DNA from: a virus
IMG/VR virus record: IMGVR_UViG_3300042346_000188
Span: 17,116-81,115 of that record
Direction: 5' to 3' (one strand)
Length of the DNA: 64,000 nt
Under the pieces are notes generated by a model. It did not search any database. It worked only from the letters and a program-made list of their open reading frames with translations, and was not told where the DNA came from. Both the position numbers and the translations under genes were made by a program. Below, piece by piece: positions 20,401 through 30,665 of this stretch. Each line of letters opens with the position of its first letter. Position 1 is the first letter of the stretch.

Positions 20401-23400
20401 TTAAAACATTATCTTGTTCAAGTACTTACTACAGCAGATGTATTAAAGAAAGCTTATGTAATTACGCCTGACAAAGATGATGCAGGCTCTCTGTTAATTA
20501 CTGATACAATGAATTTAGAGTTATTTGGTACATTAACTCGTAGCTTTAAAGTGCGTGTCTATACAGTTGATTCTGCAGGATTATTATCTGCAACACCTAA
20601 AGTTTCTACTATTACAAATGCAGCACCTTTAGTAACAACCTTAGAGCTAACACCAACTGTTAAAGCTGTCTTTGTAAAAGCTGCAATTATGTCTGAAGAT
20701 GATATTGTAAAATATGAATTCAAACAGTATGCAACGGAAACAATAGCAACTGCAGAAAACACAATAACAACAGTTAGTAATAGTTGTACCTTTGCCACAG
20801 CTGATGATTTAGATCGTTGGTATACAGTGACAGGGTATGATTACTATGGTGTTGGTATTGAGTCCGCTCGTGTTAAAGAAAAATCATTAGCGCAACCACA
20901 GTCTACTGGCTATGCGTTCTTACGATATGCAAGTGATACGGCACCTGTTGCGCCGACTGGCGGTACGTACCTGTTGCCAGTACCCACAAAAGGCACAGCA
21001 ACCGACCCACTTGGCACGTTGGCGTGGAGCGATGGCATCCCTGATGGCACGGCACGCTTGTGGCAGACAGCGCGAATATTCACGGCTAACGAGCAACCAC
21101 CGCATCAAACTGCGTGGCAAACACCTGTATTAGTTGCAAACAGTGCTACAATTAAGTATCAATATAGTTCTGTCAATCCGCCTACAACCGCTGATGCAGA
21201 TTGGGCAGATGGCCCAGGAATAGCAACTTTGTATATGAGAGTTGGTACTTCAAAAGATGGTATTAATGGTCCATGGGTTTGGGGAGCAGCGTTTAAAGTT
21301 AAAGGTGAAGCACCACAGTCTAGCTTTGTATCTACTGTATTTGCGAGAGCTACAGGTAGTGTTGTTCCTGATTTACCTACTGGCGGTACTTATCCGCGTG
21401 GATTACCTGCTGGAAGTATATGGAAGGATGGCATTCCTGGCGGCACAGGTAAGATTTATACATCTAGTAGGCTATTTACTAGTGATGCTTTAACTCCACA
21501 AGATCCTGCCTGGTCTACAGTAACATTAATGGTAACTAACGATAAGACTAAATTTCAGCTTAATAATAGTGATCCTATTTCTGCTACTGGCTGGTATGAT
21601 TCTGACGATGCGAGTAAAGACCCTACGCTTGCGATTTATATGCGTATTAATTATTCTGAAGATGGCGGGACTACTTGGACTTATGGATTGCCTTCAAAGA
21701 TAAAAGGTGAAAAGGGCGACCCTAGCTATACAAGTTTTATTAGTACTGTATTTACAAGAACAACAGGTAAGCCATTACCAACGCCTGTAGCACCTACTGC
21801 TGGTACCTTTGCAACAGATGGGTTGCCAAATGATGGTGTATGGGTAGATGGTATACCTCCATTACCGGGTGTATTGTGGAGTAGTTATAAGACATTTACA
21901 AACGATCCTAATGCAACTGCTGAGAGTTGGAGCACACCTGTACGTATTCTAGACGATGATAAAACAGACTACCAATTTAGTGTTACAAACAGTTCTATAA
22001 ATAGCACTTGGCAAGATGATGCATTCGAAGGTGCCGTATATATGCGTATTGGAACGTCTGTAGATGGTGTAAGTTTTACTTATGGACCTGGTATTAAAAT
22101 AAAAGGTGAGAAGGGTGATCCTGGTTTAATATCCTTTAAGAGTACTGTATTTACTAGACGTGCCGCAACCAACCCAGTAACAGCTGTACCTACTGGCGGC
22201 TCTTTTGATTCACCTAGACCTGGTCCTGATCAAATAGAATGGGAAGATGGTATACCAGAGGGTGACGGTATTGTATGGCAATCTTATACTACTTTTGTAA
22301 ATGACCCTAATGCAGCAACACCAGCATGGAGTACGCCTAAGGCTGTTTTAAATGATAATAATACAAAATATTACTTTAACACTGCTAATGTTGCTACGGG
22401 TTGGGTTACAGTCCCTAGCACAACTACTGAGTGGATGCGTATCGACACAAGTACTGATGGCTTCCTTACTACTGTAACTGGCACTCCATTCAAGATAAAA
22501 GGAGAACAAGGTGAGACTGGGTATACAGTATTTAAAAGCACTGTATTTACCAGACGTGCTGCTAATAACCCGCCTACATTCACACCAACAGGTATTACTT
22601 CTGATAATCTGCCAACACAAGTAGAATGGGTAGACGGTATACCGCCTTTACCTGGTGTATTGTGGGAATCACATGCTTATATCAGCACTGACCCTGCTGT
22701 GACAACAGTCACCTGGTCTGAACCTAAGCAAATTTTAAATGATGTTAATACTAAACATTACTTTGCTACAACTAACTCTGCAGTGGATAGTGATTGGTCT
22801 TTAACGCCAAGCACAACTACAGAGTGGATGAGGATTGATACGAGTATTGACGGATTCATGACGACTTCTGTTAAGGGCACACCATTTAAAATTAAAGGTG
22901 AAAAAGGTGAAACAGGGTCTGGTATTGACATACGACTAACAAATGATTTAGCTTATATACCAACGGATCTTAGCAATGTCTCAGATTATTCAAAGGCTGC
23001 TACAGGTATTGTTGTTCAGAATAATAATGTAGATGTTGCGTATTCAGCTACAGCAGTCACACTTGTAGGTGCTTTACCAAACACTTATAGTGTTACTCTG
23101 GAAAAGGAGAGTTTAACAGGCACACCCTCTTTAGAAGTAATTAATGGTATTGTAACTAGTAAAGACTTTGGTACTATCACTCAAGGTGTTGCTAAATTAA
23201 CTTTTGTTGTAACTATAAAAGATCAGTATGGAAATATACTAGGGCCGTTTAAGAAGTCACAAACGCTAGTTAAACAATTTCCTAATGGTACTTTAGAGCT
23301 ATTAGCAACTTCTGCAGCGCAGTTAAGCGTATTAGACACTGTATTACCGCTTGTTACGAATATTAATGTCACGTATTCTCCTGATAAAAATGGCGATGGC

Positions 23401-26400
23401 TTTGCTGATGGGACAATAACCTGGGACTACCCTGTTGATGCGGCTATATCAGGTTTTGTTGTTTGTTACAATAATGTAAGATATTCCCCAGGCACAACTA
23501 ACTTCATACTGACTGACTATACTTGTGACGATGTGCTAAATAATCTTACAAAGCAAATTATAAAGATTGGTACAGGAACAAGATCAGTTAGCGTGCCTAA
23601 CATGGGTACGGAAAGTTATCGAGTTGCATTTGTTTTTGCATATAGAGTTCTTTCAAAAGCCACTTATGATGCTTACCAGTTTTCTAGGGTAATTTATGAC
23701 GAGGCGTATTGGGCAGTTTCTTCGCCAAAGAGTTTAGGGGTAACAGTTGTAGAAAAGAGTACGCCGCCTGAGCGTTATACTGACGTTGTCAATAAAGACA
23801 TGGAAGTAAGTTTGGAAGATGGTAGCACTATTAAAGTGTCTGAAATCTTTGAAAATACGGTTAACGCAAATGTTATCAATAGTAATGCAGCGCTAGTAGC
23901 ACCTACTGAGGGTACGGTTCTATTCACTTATAGCGGTGCGGATACTACAAGCGGCAATGTAAATTTGAACATTAGCTTTGAAGCAAGTAATCCAATAGCT
24001 GTAACATCTAGGTATGCTTTTTGTGTTATAAGCAAAGAGACTGCAGACTTAACCTTGTTTACAAATTTAACTAACAAGCAAATTATGGAGGAGCAGAAGT
24101 CAGCTACAAAGTTTGTTGAGGCATCGGAGGGTGTACTACAGTCAAATGGTAGATTTAAATATTCTGTCCAAGCAGCTAATGTCCCTGGTGCGCTAAACCA
24201 TGCTGTCTATATATTTGCATTTAGGTATGCATCAGGTGGTAAGCTTTCAAGAAACAATTTTATCGATGTTACAACTAAAACACAATATTATGGCTCTCCT
24301 GTACTTAAAGTGGGTACAACAAAGTATAGCGGTAATGTTGTCCTTAAAGGTGATGACATTAAGGATAAAACAGGTGTAATTACTAGTTTAACAGATTTGA
24401 GTAAGGTTGCTGAGGATTGGAATCTGGCTAATAATAAAACATTGTCAGCGATAACAGCTTTGCCTCTAATCTCTGCAACAGTACCACCTATTGTTTATGA
24501 TAGCTCTGCAAACAGTTCTGGCAATGTAGATTACAAACTTAACTTCTTTTATAATGGCGTTGTTATACCACCAGCACTTCCTGCTGTAGACGATAGTATT
24601 GATGGTTTTTGTATATTAGAGCAAACTGTACTGCCAAACACTGCTGACGGTCTTCCCTCAAAAACCATAGCTACACCTACTGCTGCAAAAATGCTTACTA
24701 ATCCTGCGGCAAGATTTCTTGATGCAAGAGACTATGTAAGCGTAGACGCAGGTACATATAAATATGAAGTAGACATGGAAGAGACAAAAGCAATACCCTA
24801 CCGAGTAGTGTTTATCTTTGCATATCGTGCAATAACTTCTGGACAAAAGAAGCAGATTCAGTCAGGTACAACTCTTGTAGAGATTGGTGATAAAGAGAAG
24901 AAATCATATATTGTCTCTGCTGTCGTAAGGACTCATCCTTTAAATACAATAGTAGTTGACGGTGTGGTTACTAGCCCTAGTCTATTTACAGGGGAGCTGT
25001 ATATAAGAGCTGGCTTAAGAGATAGCTATGGCACTACAATAGCTATTAACAAGCTTTCAGAAACTATTTCTGATTTTGATAAGACCAATAATACTTCTAT
25101 TGCTAAAATTGTAGCTGTAACTAACCTAGCGCTTAGCTATAATTCCATTGGGTGTACTTCTGGTAATGTTAATTTAGTCATTGATTTTGATTTTGCAGGA
25201 AGCTTAGCAGACATTGATGGTTTTGTATATTATGAAGCTACAAAAGATGGGCAAGGTACTATAGCAGACGTTGGACTAGCAACCTTGTTTGGCAACGTAA
25301 ACTCAAGGTTTATTGACGTAGACGCTACCGTATCTGGTACACACTTCACAGTTGAAATAGAAGAGGCTAAGCCAACACTATTTAGAACAGTATTTGTTTG
25401 TGCTTTTAGGGAAGTTTATGACACCACCTACAAGGCTGCTAATAAACTATCAACTGCACTTAAGCCTGGCTTATTAACCTTTGGTAAGAGATTTTTTATT
25501 GTCTCGCCTATTGCTCGCAGTAATTTGAGTGGAAATTTATATCAACCACAATCGCAGGCAATAATAAAAGCTGGTGTAAATGTTGGCGGTTCAAGAGTAA
25601 TTACACTATCTGATGCTATTGGTGACTGGGATTTAGCAAATAACGGCGGATTGGCAGGAAATACTGATACTGTCGCTGCACCTACTTACCCTTTAACAGA
25701 TGCAATGATAATTGAAGGCGGGCTGTTAGCAACTAATATCAATATTACTGCAAATTGGTTGTATACTATTGTGCAGATAGTTGATCCGATTACAAACGAG
25801 CTTATAAATCCTATTGATGGCTTTCTTGTGTATTTGCTTGAGGATACTAACACCAGCCCAGGTACTGTAATAAACTTAAATGACCTGACTGTAAAGAAGA
25901 CTTTTGTAACTACAGATGTAACTAAACGTAGCTATAAGTTTGAGGCAATGCCCATTAAAAAGGATAAAAATACTCTATATTACTACAACGTTGCTGTTTT
26001 TGCGTATCGTGTAATCAGTGAGGCTACGTATACAAAAGGTTTAAAAACGTCAAGTTTAAAACCTTCGCTTAAAAGACCTTCTGCATTCAATACGCCGATG
26101 TGTATTTCAAGTTCAACATCTTATGCGTTAACCGCAAATGCGTCATACGTATTAAAAGATACAAAGGGGGCGTTGCCGCATGACTATCCAATTGGCGGTG
26201 ACTTCTGGTTAAATACAGCTGGTTATGCAGTGGCAGGTATTCCGCATTTGCAAGTTGGATATTATAACAATGCAGGCTGGAGTCCACTAACTGAGGATGA
26301 AGTTATCAAAAAGTTCAATACAGCGTATGCTTCAAAGACAGGTACAATCCATGAGTATAGCTCTCCCCTTGAGCCTATAAATTACCCTGGATTCTATTGG

Positions 26401-26841
26401 AAAAACACATCTGGCGAGGTAGTGTCTGGTGTAGCTCCTAATGGTGTTGTGTACTGGGATGTAACTCGTCTTATGTGGCAACCTAAGGTAGCTAAGACCG
26501 CAGGTAAAGTGACTGAAGGCGATCCAGCCATAATAGTGCCATATGAGGGTACTGTGTTATTAAGTACAGTGCTTAATTCTAATGGTACAAAAACATTATA
26601 TAGAGGTCGTAATGGCCAATGGGAACCACATGTACAGCTTTCTACTAGTGAAATATTTACGACAGAAAAGCTAATGAAAGCTAACAAAGTAGCAACCAAA
26701 GCTTTCGTTACTGGTACATCAGGGTATTTTACTCGTACAATTAATTCGAAAGGTAAATTACCAGAGTGGCCTAAGTCGGCTACTGATATATTTGCTAAAA
26801 GCTTATTAGTAGGTAACGTTTTACCAACTTTAATTTTATAG
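17485..26841 (+). CDS. J-like central tail fibre / host specificity protein
   Basis: 3118 aa. A hydrophobic N-terminus (residues 1-30) is followed by DLPLVYGRALVGGSRVFHA, typical of gpJ-like proteins after the tip domain, and then baseplate-hub and fibronectin-like domains to about residue 1140. Residues ~1142-1812 hold five copies of a ~135-residue module, each with a STVFTR-like start, PTGG, W-x-DGIP and a closing IKGE-x-GE/D segment. After residue ~2100 come at least three modules with SGNVNL or SGNVDY and IDGF/FAYR motifs, probably beta-sandwiches. The C-terminus has short carbohydrate-binding-like segments. The first module is unusually GC-rich DNA (20938-21128). It should attach to the tail tip and contact the cell surface. 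Confidence 0.85.
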   Translation: MVFLTLTLATWIMIAMVAISVGMTIYSLMQTPPAFDTSALEARKGAEVVIEGKSEDLPLVYGRALVGGSRVFHAVSSDFNYVASNADKTFATGVNHTVTWFTEFYLVNNPRAVNAILEKRGTTGTTEVLTQLAKSINGRKNEFLYFQQALCQGPIGGVIDVVLESSRYLDDATLATFGAPDDLNTGEKHKWSDPKKARTAVRIDVHYDAGMNIADSIIAANFPERSDATFNNIVYASATVRTDRDDPQFSAPPRLQFYIEGKKVRKVVNGVLNTNFEYSNNPAWCLLDYLLDGLSGASIPVEEINLPSFEAASLVCDYIVAEDVTTAGKIWQNTEGTRNIHTRDLPLYECNMIIDTKKPIRDNITGMLTSMGDARLIWSQGQYRLSLQYTHTSNDDLFIVAELGEDDLVLDQEVEINLPSASDRLNYCTVKFHNELSNFKEDSVSWPPKFPGKVYKGVGGKKYPISDYSYTEDNEDGSFNRGANLLNSVGVWGSTLNTTYLSYYIILTYEDVMDPDNNDLIKPVKVQYTGDNEIRIRIKNKTNTITYLDAQHKDWKSQKESIVTLPILKGETQVFHIEIDGTNTQKEKAVAARIVNGPKILWTTRESAYSDVLEIDNTDTTYSVFLEEDGGTKLEMETSVEAMTDPYHAAAKAEEYVRMSRSSFVIKFKYVVRQNYLEPGDFVKLTSPTLNLAGEIFRVNSVKIVEGHNCEVTAQRFDHLQLAWSQKDDQHMVPPNIYSNLFNPPRNLKYIPTGSSRLITSGTLVWDAPGDAVDLAYYIVSVHEADGPTRTNNAPIFRELGRVAESSFVLPKLEAFSAIFSVMAVSTSGRRSTTIYTGDKAQIIDVYDSYLFDGLTVSRSGLTVNWTACNVYESGVLLKALPAGTVTWTEGLLFIYFDFVNDKIIKATTDYTQVYNGVVLATFDGVEFNLSVSELDAPTVLTVEGRTDTVFDSKDAKIVWQANSSNLSASTFLKHYLVQVLTTADVLKKAYVITPDKDDAGSLLITDTMNLELFGTLTRSFKVRVYTVDSAGLLSATPKVSTITNAAPLVTTLELTPTVKAVFVKAAIMSEDDIVKYEFKQYATETIATAENTITTVSNSCTFATADDLDRWYTVTGYDYYGVGIESARVKEKSLAQPQSTGYAFLRYASDTAPVAPTGGTYLLPVPTKGTATDPLGTLAWSDGIPDGTARLWQTARIFTANEQPPHQTAWQTPVLVANSATIKYQYSSVNPPTTADADWADGPGIATLYMRVGTSKDGINGPWVWGAAFKVKGEAPQSSFVSTVFARATGSVVPDLPTGGTYPRGLPAGSIWKDGIPGGTGKIYTSSRLFTSDALTPQDPAWSTVTLMVTNDKTKFQLNNSDPISATGWYDSDDASKDPTLAIYMRINYSEDGGTTWTYGLPSKIKGEKGDPSYTSFISTVFTRTTGKPLPTPVAPTAGTFATDGLPNDGVWVDGIPPLPGVLWSSYKTFTNDPNATAESWSTPVRILDDDKTDYQFSVTNSSINSTWQDDAFEGAVYMRIGTSVDGVSFTYGPGIKIKGEKGDPGLISFKSTVFTRRAATNPVTAVPTGGSFDSPRPGPDQIEWEDGIPEGDGIVWQSYTTFVNDPNAATPAWSTPKAVLNDNNTKYYFNTANVATGWVTVPSTTTEWMRIDTSTDGFLTTVTGTPFKIKGEQGETGYTVFKSTVFTRRAANNPPTFTPTGITSDNLPTQVEWVDGIPPLPGVLWESHAYISTDPAVTTVTWSEPKQILNDVNTKHYFATTNSAVDSDWSLTPSTTTEWMRIDTSIDGFMTTSVKGTPFKIKGEKGETGSGIDIRLTNDLAYIPTDLSNVSDYSKAATGIVVQNNNVDVAYSATAVTLVGALPNTYSVTLEKESLTGTPSLEVINGIVTSKDFGTITQGVAKLTFVVTIKDQYGNILGPFKKSQTLVKQFPNGTLELLATSAAQLSVLDTVLPLVTNINVTYSPDKNGDGFADGTITWDYPVDAAISGFVVCYNNVRYSPGTTNFILTDYTCDDVLNNLTKQIIKIGTGTRSVSVPNMGTESYRVAFVFAYRVLSKATYDAYQFSRVIYDEAYWAVSSPKSLGVTVVEKSTPPERYTDVVNKDMEVSLEDGSTIKVSEIFENTVNANVINSNAALVAPTEGTVLFTYSGADTTSGNVNLNISFEASNPIAVTSRYAFCVISKETADLTLFTNLTNKQIMEEQKSATKFVEASEGVLQSNGRFKYSVQAANVPGALNHAVYIFAFRYASGGKLSRNNFIDVTTKTQYYGSPVLKVGTTKYSGNVVLKGDDIKDKTGVITSLTDLSKVAEDWNLANNKTLSAITALPLISATVPPIVYDSSANSSGNVDYKLNFFYNGVVIPPALPAVDDSIDGFCILEQTVLPNTADGLPSKTIATPTAAKMLTNPAARFLDARDYVSVDAGTYKYEVDMEETKAIPYRVVFIFAYRAITSGQKKQIQSGTTLVEIGDKEKKSYIVSAVVRTHPLNTIVVDGVVTSPSLFTGELYIRAGLRDSYGTTIAINKLSETISDFDKTNNTSIAKIVAVTNLALSYNSIGCTSGNVNLVIDFDFAGSLADIDGFVYYEATKDGQGTIADVGLATLFGNVNSRFIDVDATVSGTHFTVEIEEAKPTLFRTVFVCAFREVYDTTYKAANKLSTALKPGLLTFGKRFFIVSPIARSNLSGNLYQPQSQAIIKAGVNVGGSRVITLSDAIGDWDLANNGGLAGNTDTVAAPTYPLTDAMIIEGGLLATNINITANWLYTIVQIVDPITNELINPIDGFLVYLLEDTNTSPGTVINLNDLTVKKTFVTTDVTKRSYKFEAMPIKKDKNTLYYYNVAVFAYRVISEATYTKGLKTSSLKPSLKRPSAFNTPMCISSSTSYALTANASYVLKDTKGALPHDYPIGGDFWLNTAGYAVAGIPHLQVGYYNNAGWSPLTEDEVIKKFNTAYASKTGTIHEYSSPLEPINYPGFYWKNTSGEVVSGVAPNGVVYWDVTRLMWQPKVAKTAGKVTEGDPAIIVPYEGTVLLSTVLNSNGTKTLYRGRNGQWEPHVQLSTSEIFTTEKLMKANKVATKAFVTGTSGYFTRTINSKGKLPEWPKSATDIFAKSLLVGNVLPTLIL
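20910..22925 (+). repeat. Five tandem ~135-codon modules in the J-like fibre
   Basis: Each module ends with an IKGE motif (IKGEKGDP, IKGEKGDPG, IKGEQGETG, IKGEKGETG; the first is VKGEAP). Starts vary as FLRYAS, FVSTVFAR, FISTVFTR, FKSTVFTR and FKSTVFTR. DNA identity is highest between modules 4 and 5 (KSTVFTRRAA). These units are likely to be exchanged by recombination and to alter receptor range. Confidence 0.85.
20938..21128 (+). other. GC-rich segment inside the J-like fibre gene
   Basis: About 190 bases rich in GGC, GCG, CTG and CAG codons, inside a gene that otherwise prefers A/T at third positions. The frame stays open and the segment encodes the first repeat module (residues ~1152-1214). 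This suggests recent acquisition of a module from a GC-richer source. Confidence 0.65.
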
Positions 26842-26849
26842 GAGTATAA

Positions 26850-29800
26850 ATGACAACGTACGTAGCAGCAGGTGATCAGTGGACTAACACTGCTGACGCC
26901 AATGTAACTGATCCTACTACAGGGCAAGTTATAAAACCTGGTACTACTGTCGAATTTAATGGAGAGGACTGGAGCTATATTTCAGTCCTTCCGACTAAAT
27001 CGGCAACAGCGCCGACAGAACAAGTTAGGGGGCAATTGTGGGTTAATACCGCAGTTACCCCTAATACTCTATCACAATATATCCCAGCAACAAATACTTG
27101 GGAAGTTATATCTACAATAGTAGAAAAACCTGAAGATATTGGTTGTGAAGAAGCTTCAACACACAACGAGTATCAAGGCCTTTATAATGTTAATGCTATA
27201 TACTCAAAAGGTGATGTAGTTAGTTATCAAGGTAAGAAATGGTGGGCATTAGGTACTAATCAAAATATAACGCCAACAGAAAGTATTAGCTGGACACTAT
27301 TAACGTCTACAGGAGAATCTGGTAAGTCTACATTTGAACTGAGCTTCTATACAGTAGCTGCCCAAGCACCATCAACATCTCCTTCTGGAAATTATTCTAG
27401 AAACATGGTAACGGGTGTAGTATCTAGCGAAGCAGGTTTTGCTTTAAATGGCTGGAGTGTAAACCCGCCTGCAGCTGTACTAGGGCACACTCTCTGGAGG
27501 ATGACAAACATTGCAGAAGCAACAGCAGGTATGTTAGATACAGGGCCAATTCAATGGGTACCTAAAACACCCGTTGCAATAAGTGCGTCAGGTGTTTCTG
27601 CTAACTTTAGCATTGGAACGGTAACAAAAGGCGACAATGCAGCTGTAACTAAAGCAGGTACTGATGGTAATTTTACACTAGATTTTGTACTGCCTAAAGG
27701 TGACCCAGGTGCCGCAGAAAGATATGATATCTTAGGCGGTACCACTTATATTGACTGTAACCACATAACAGGTATCCCTGTATTAGAGTTTCTAAACTTT
27801 TCTTTATTAAAGAGTTTAGGTGCCTCCACTTCAGATGTTACTAGTGTAGTTTGGTCAGCGTACTCAATGTCACAATATGGCTATGCAGGTAATGCTATAC
27901 CTGTAAGTAATTTAAATAATGGCGCATGCAGTGTAGACTTAGCTACTTGTCGATGGGGGTTAGTAATTAGCGCAAAGTTAACTGCAAATGGCCCTACAGT
28001 TGCAAGTAGATTTATCGCACCTCAGCTTATTGAGATTCCCGGACCAAAGGGTGATACAGGAGCAAAAGGCGATACAGGCAATACTGGTACCGCTGCCACA
28101 ATCAATGTAGGTACTGTAAGCGCAATAGCATATGGTTCTACTCCTACTGTAGTTAACTCAGGAACATCTGCAGCAGCTGTGTTTAACTTTGGATTACCGC
28201 GTGGTGAAAAGGGTGATGCAGGCGTAATTAGTAGCGTAACAGCTACATCTACAGCAGCAGGTACAAACGCTGCAGTTACATTAGGTGGTACACCAAGTGA
28301 CCGTACAATTGCACTGAGTATTCCAAAAGCTTATAATGGTACGAGTCGCGTATTTATTGAGATGTATAAATGGGCAGTAGATGAGCCTACTATAAAGCCT
28401 TCAGGTACTTCTACTTATACATGGGCAGATGACACGTATAGTTGGCCTACAGGTGGTTCTAATTCATGGACAGCTTATCCAGGTGCTGCTCCAGGCGGTA
28501 TGACGCTTTGGGTAGTTAGAGCAAAAATTGTTAGCCAAATAGTAGAGGCAACAACAGATGTTACTTGGTCAGATGCTGTAATTTATCCTATTAGTGGATC
28601 TGGTCCAGGCTCTTATACTTGGATTAAGTACGCTACTGCAGCAGATGGCACAGGCATGACAGATACTTATAGTGATACTATGAAGTATATGGGTATTGCC
28701 GTAAATAAGTTGACTGCTACAGAGTCTACTAGTGCTGCTGCATATGATTGGGTTAGAATTAGAGGTGCTGATGGTCTTGATGGGGTTTCTACTACTATGT
28801 ATAAGGTAGAGCCTGTTGATCCAATCTTGACTAAAAATGCTGCAACTGGAACTCTGAATAAAACTCAAATTACTTTTAATTCGTATGCTAGAACAGGGGT
28901 TGGTGCTTTTGTAGATTATGCAGCGTTTTGGCGTGTATATGTAGATGGTTCAGAAGTTAGTGCCTCTGCTACAAGTACTTCAACAAAGACTGCAAATATT
29001 ACTAGTGGGTCAGGTTACGTTAAAGCAATCATCTATTCAGATTCTGCCAGAACAGTTAAGGTAGATGAAGTATATGTACCTATTGTAAATGAAGGTCCAA
29101 AAGGTGATACAGGTACTTTAGCATTAGGTACAATAGCTACAGGTGCTCCAGGTTCTACTGTTGCAATTACTAACACAGGGACAGCGTCTGCTGGTATTCT
29201 TAATATTACAATACCTAGAGGAGATGTAGGCGCTACGGGTGCTGTACAAACCATTTCTATTGGGACTGTTACAAAAGGTATCACAGCTGCTGTAACTCGC
29301 ACATTAACAGGTTTAAATAATAGTTTTGATTTTGTACTACCACAAGGTGATAAGGGTGATGCAGGGACAATAGCTATTGGCACGGTATCCACAGGCGCTG
29401 CTGGCTCTAATGTTGCTATTACAAACGTAGGTACAGCTTCTTCGGCTACCCTTAATATTTCAATACCAAAGGGTGATCAAGGATTACCGCCTACAATAAC
29501 AGCTAATAGTACTACAACAGGTACTGCAGGGAGTTCTGCCAGTGTTACATTAGATGCATCAAGCACCTCTACAGCTGCTAAGTTTAATTTTACAATACCT
29601 AAGGGTGATAAGGGAGATGCTGGTAATGCGGGTAGTATTGCTGTAGGTACAGTAACTACTGGTAATGCAGGCACATCTGTTTCAGTTTCAAATAGTGGAA
29701 CTACATCTGCAGCTGTATTTAATTTTACAATACCTAAGGGAGATGTTGGTCCTGTTGCCGCATTTAGTGTGGGTACAGTTACAACAGGTAGCGCAGGCTC

Positions 29801-30665
29801 TAGTAGTGCTGCAAGTATAAGTGGAACAAGTGCTAGCCCTGTGTTAAACCTAACAATTCCAAAAGGCGATAAAGGAGATATTGGCCCTAATCTATTTATA
29901 ACATCTAGCAGAGAGTTAGCTTTCTATTCGGTTGATAACATATATTCTGGATCAGGTAATAGTAATATAACCCTAACAGCTGTTAAGTCGTCAGATATTA
30001 CTAGTACAAGTTATGTATGGTCATTTTCAGGCTTTAATGGTGGGAATCCCTCTACTAGTGCTCAAAATGCTGTAATTAGTACGTCTAATATGGGTACATC
30101 TCGCGCAGCAACAGCCACTTGTACTATTGGCGGATACTCTTATATGGTAACTATTTATCGTATGAATGAAAGCTCTGCAGAAGCCGGGGCTACCGTTGGC
30201 GCAGATTGGAGCAGTAACGTAACAAATAGGCCTACTTCTTTATCTGGTATTAACTCAACGGAAGGCACGTTGCTTGGATTGTTTTCATATAGCGGATCTA
30301 CTGTAACTTTAAATGCTAACTTCCAATCAAATGCTAATATTACTGCTTATTATTCTTCTGATGAAAGATTAAAAGAATGTGTACGTAAGATATATGATCC
30401 TATTGGAAAGTTAAAATCAATATCAGGTAACAACTTTAAATGGGCAGAAGATTATTATGCTAAACAAGATTCTGATTTTGTTAAGGAATGGGATGTTGGT
30501 GTACTTGCGCAAGAAGTAGAAAGAGTATTACCAGAAGCTGTTAGAAAACGTAGTGATGGATTCTTAGCGGTAGATTACGCTAAAATTATACCTTTACTTA
30601 TTGAGGGTTTTAAAGCTCAACAAGAAATTATAGAGGAACTTAGAAATGCCATACAGCATAAGTGA
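26850..30665 (+). CDS. Collagen-like tail fibre with S74 intramolecular chaperone
   Basis: 1271 aa. The N-terminus has two carbohydrate-binding-like segments (AAGDQWTNTADANV; YSKGDVVSYQGKKWWA) that probably bind the fibre below. Residues ~390-1010 contain many collagen-like IPKGDKGD and PRGEKGD segments separated by a ~45-residue repeat ending in FNFTIPKGD, forming a trimeric shaft. The C-terminal ~100 residues are a peptidase S74 / endosialidase chaperone: SDERLKE at residues ~1170-1176, then FKWAED, GVLAQEVERVLPEAV and LAVDYAKIIPLLIE. This domain trimerises the fibre and then cleaves itself off at the Ser-Asp region. Its 3' end overlaps the next gene by 20 bases. Confidence 0.9.
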   Translation: MTTYVAAGDQWTNTADANVTDPTTGQVIKPGTTVEFNGEDWSYISVLPTKSATAPTEQVRGQLWVNTAVTPNTLSQYIPATNTWEVISTIVEKPEDIGCEEASTHNEYQGLYNVNAIYSKGDVVSYQGKKWWALGTNQNITPTESISWTLLTSTGESGKSTFELSFYTVAAQAPSTSPSGNYSRNMVTGVVSSEAGFALNGWSVNPPAAVLGHTLWRMTNIAEATAGMLDTGPIQWVPKTPVAISASGVSANFSIGTVTKGDNAAVTKAGTDGNFTLDFVLPKGDPGAAERYDILGGTTYIDCNHITGIPVLEFLNFSLLKSLGASTSDVTSVVWSAYSMSQYGYAGNAIPVSNLNNGACSVDLATCRWGLVISAKLTANGPTVASRFIAPQLIEIPGPKGDTGAKGDTGNTGTAATINVGTVSAIAYGSTPTVVNSGTSAAAVFNFGLPRGEKGDAGVISSVTATSTAAGTNAAVTLGGTPSDRTIALSIPKAYNGTSRVFIEMYKWAVDEPTIKPSGTSTYTWADDTYSWPTGGSNSWTAYPGAAPGGMTLWVVRAKIVSQIVEATTDVTWSDAVIYPISGSGPGSYTWIKYATAADGTGMTDTYSDTMKYMGIAVNKLTATESTSAAAYDWVRIRGADGLDGVSTTMYKVEPVDPILTKNAATGTLNKTQITFNSYARTGVGAFVDYAAFWRVYVDGSEVSASATSTSTKTANITSGSGYVKAIIYSDSARTVKVDEVYVPIVNEGPKGDTGTLALGTIATGAPGSTVAITNTGTASAGILNITIPRGDVGATGAVQTISIGTVTKGITAAVTRTLTGLNNSFDFVLPQGDKGDAGTIAIGTVSTGAAGSNVAITNVGTASSATLNISIPKGDQGLPPTITANSTTTGTAGSSASVTLDASSTSTAAKFNFTIPKGDKGDAGNAGSIAVGTVTTGNAGTSVSVSNSGTTSAAVFNFTIPKGDVGPVAAFSVGTVTTGSAGSSSAASISGTSASPVLNLTIPKGDKGDIGPNLFITSSRELAFYSVDNIYSGSGNSNITLTAVKSSDITSTSYVWSFSGFNGGNPSTSAQNAVISTSNMGTSRAATATCTIGGYSYMVTIYRMNESSAEAGATVGADWSSNVTNRPTSLSGINSTEGTLLGLFSYSGSTVTLNANFQSNANITAYYSSDERLKECVRKIYDPIGKLKSISGNNFKWAEDYYAKQDSDFVKEWDVGVLAQEVERVLPEAVRKRSDGFLAVDYAKIIPLLIEGFKAQQEIIEELRNAIQHK

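Noticed and set aside
20912-21133. Alternative + frame in the GC-rich part of the J-like gene
   Set aside because: Out of frame with the fibre, which stays open and continues the repeat pattern.
26394-26927. 177-codon open frame on the minus strand
   Set aside because: Antisense shadow of the J-like fibre end and the next gene; no promoter or start signals.
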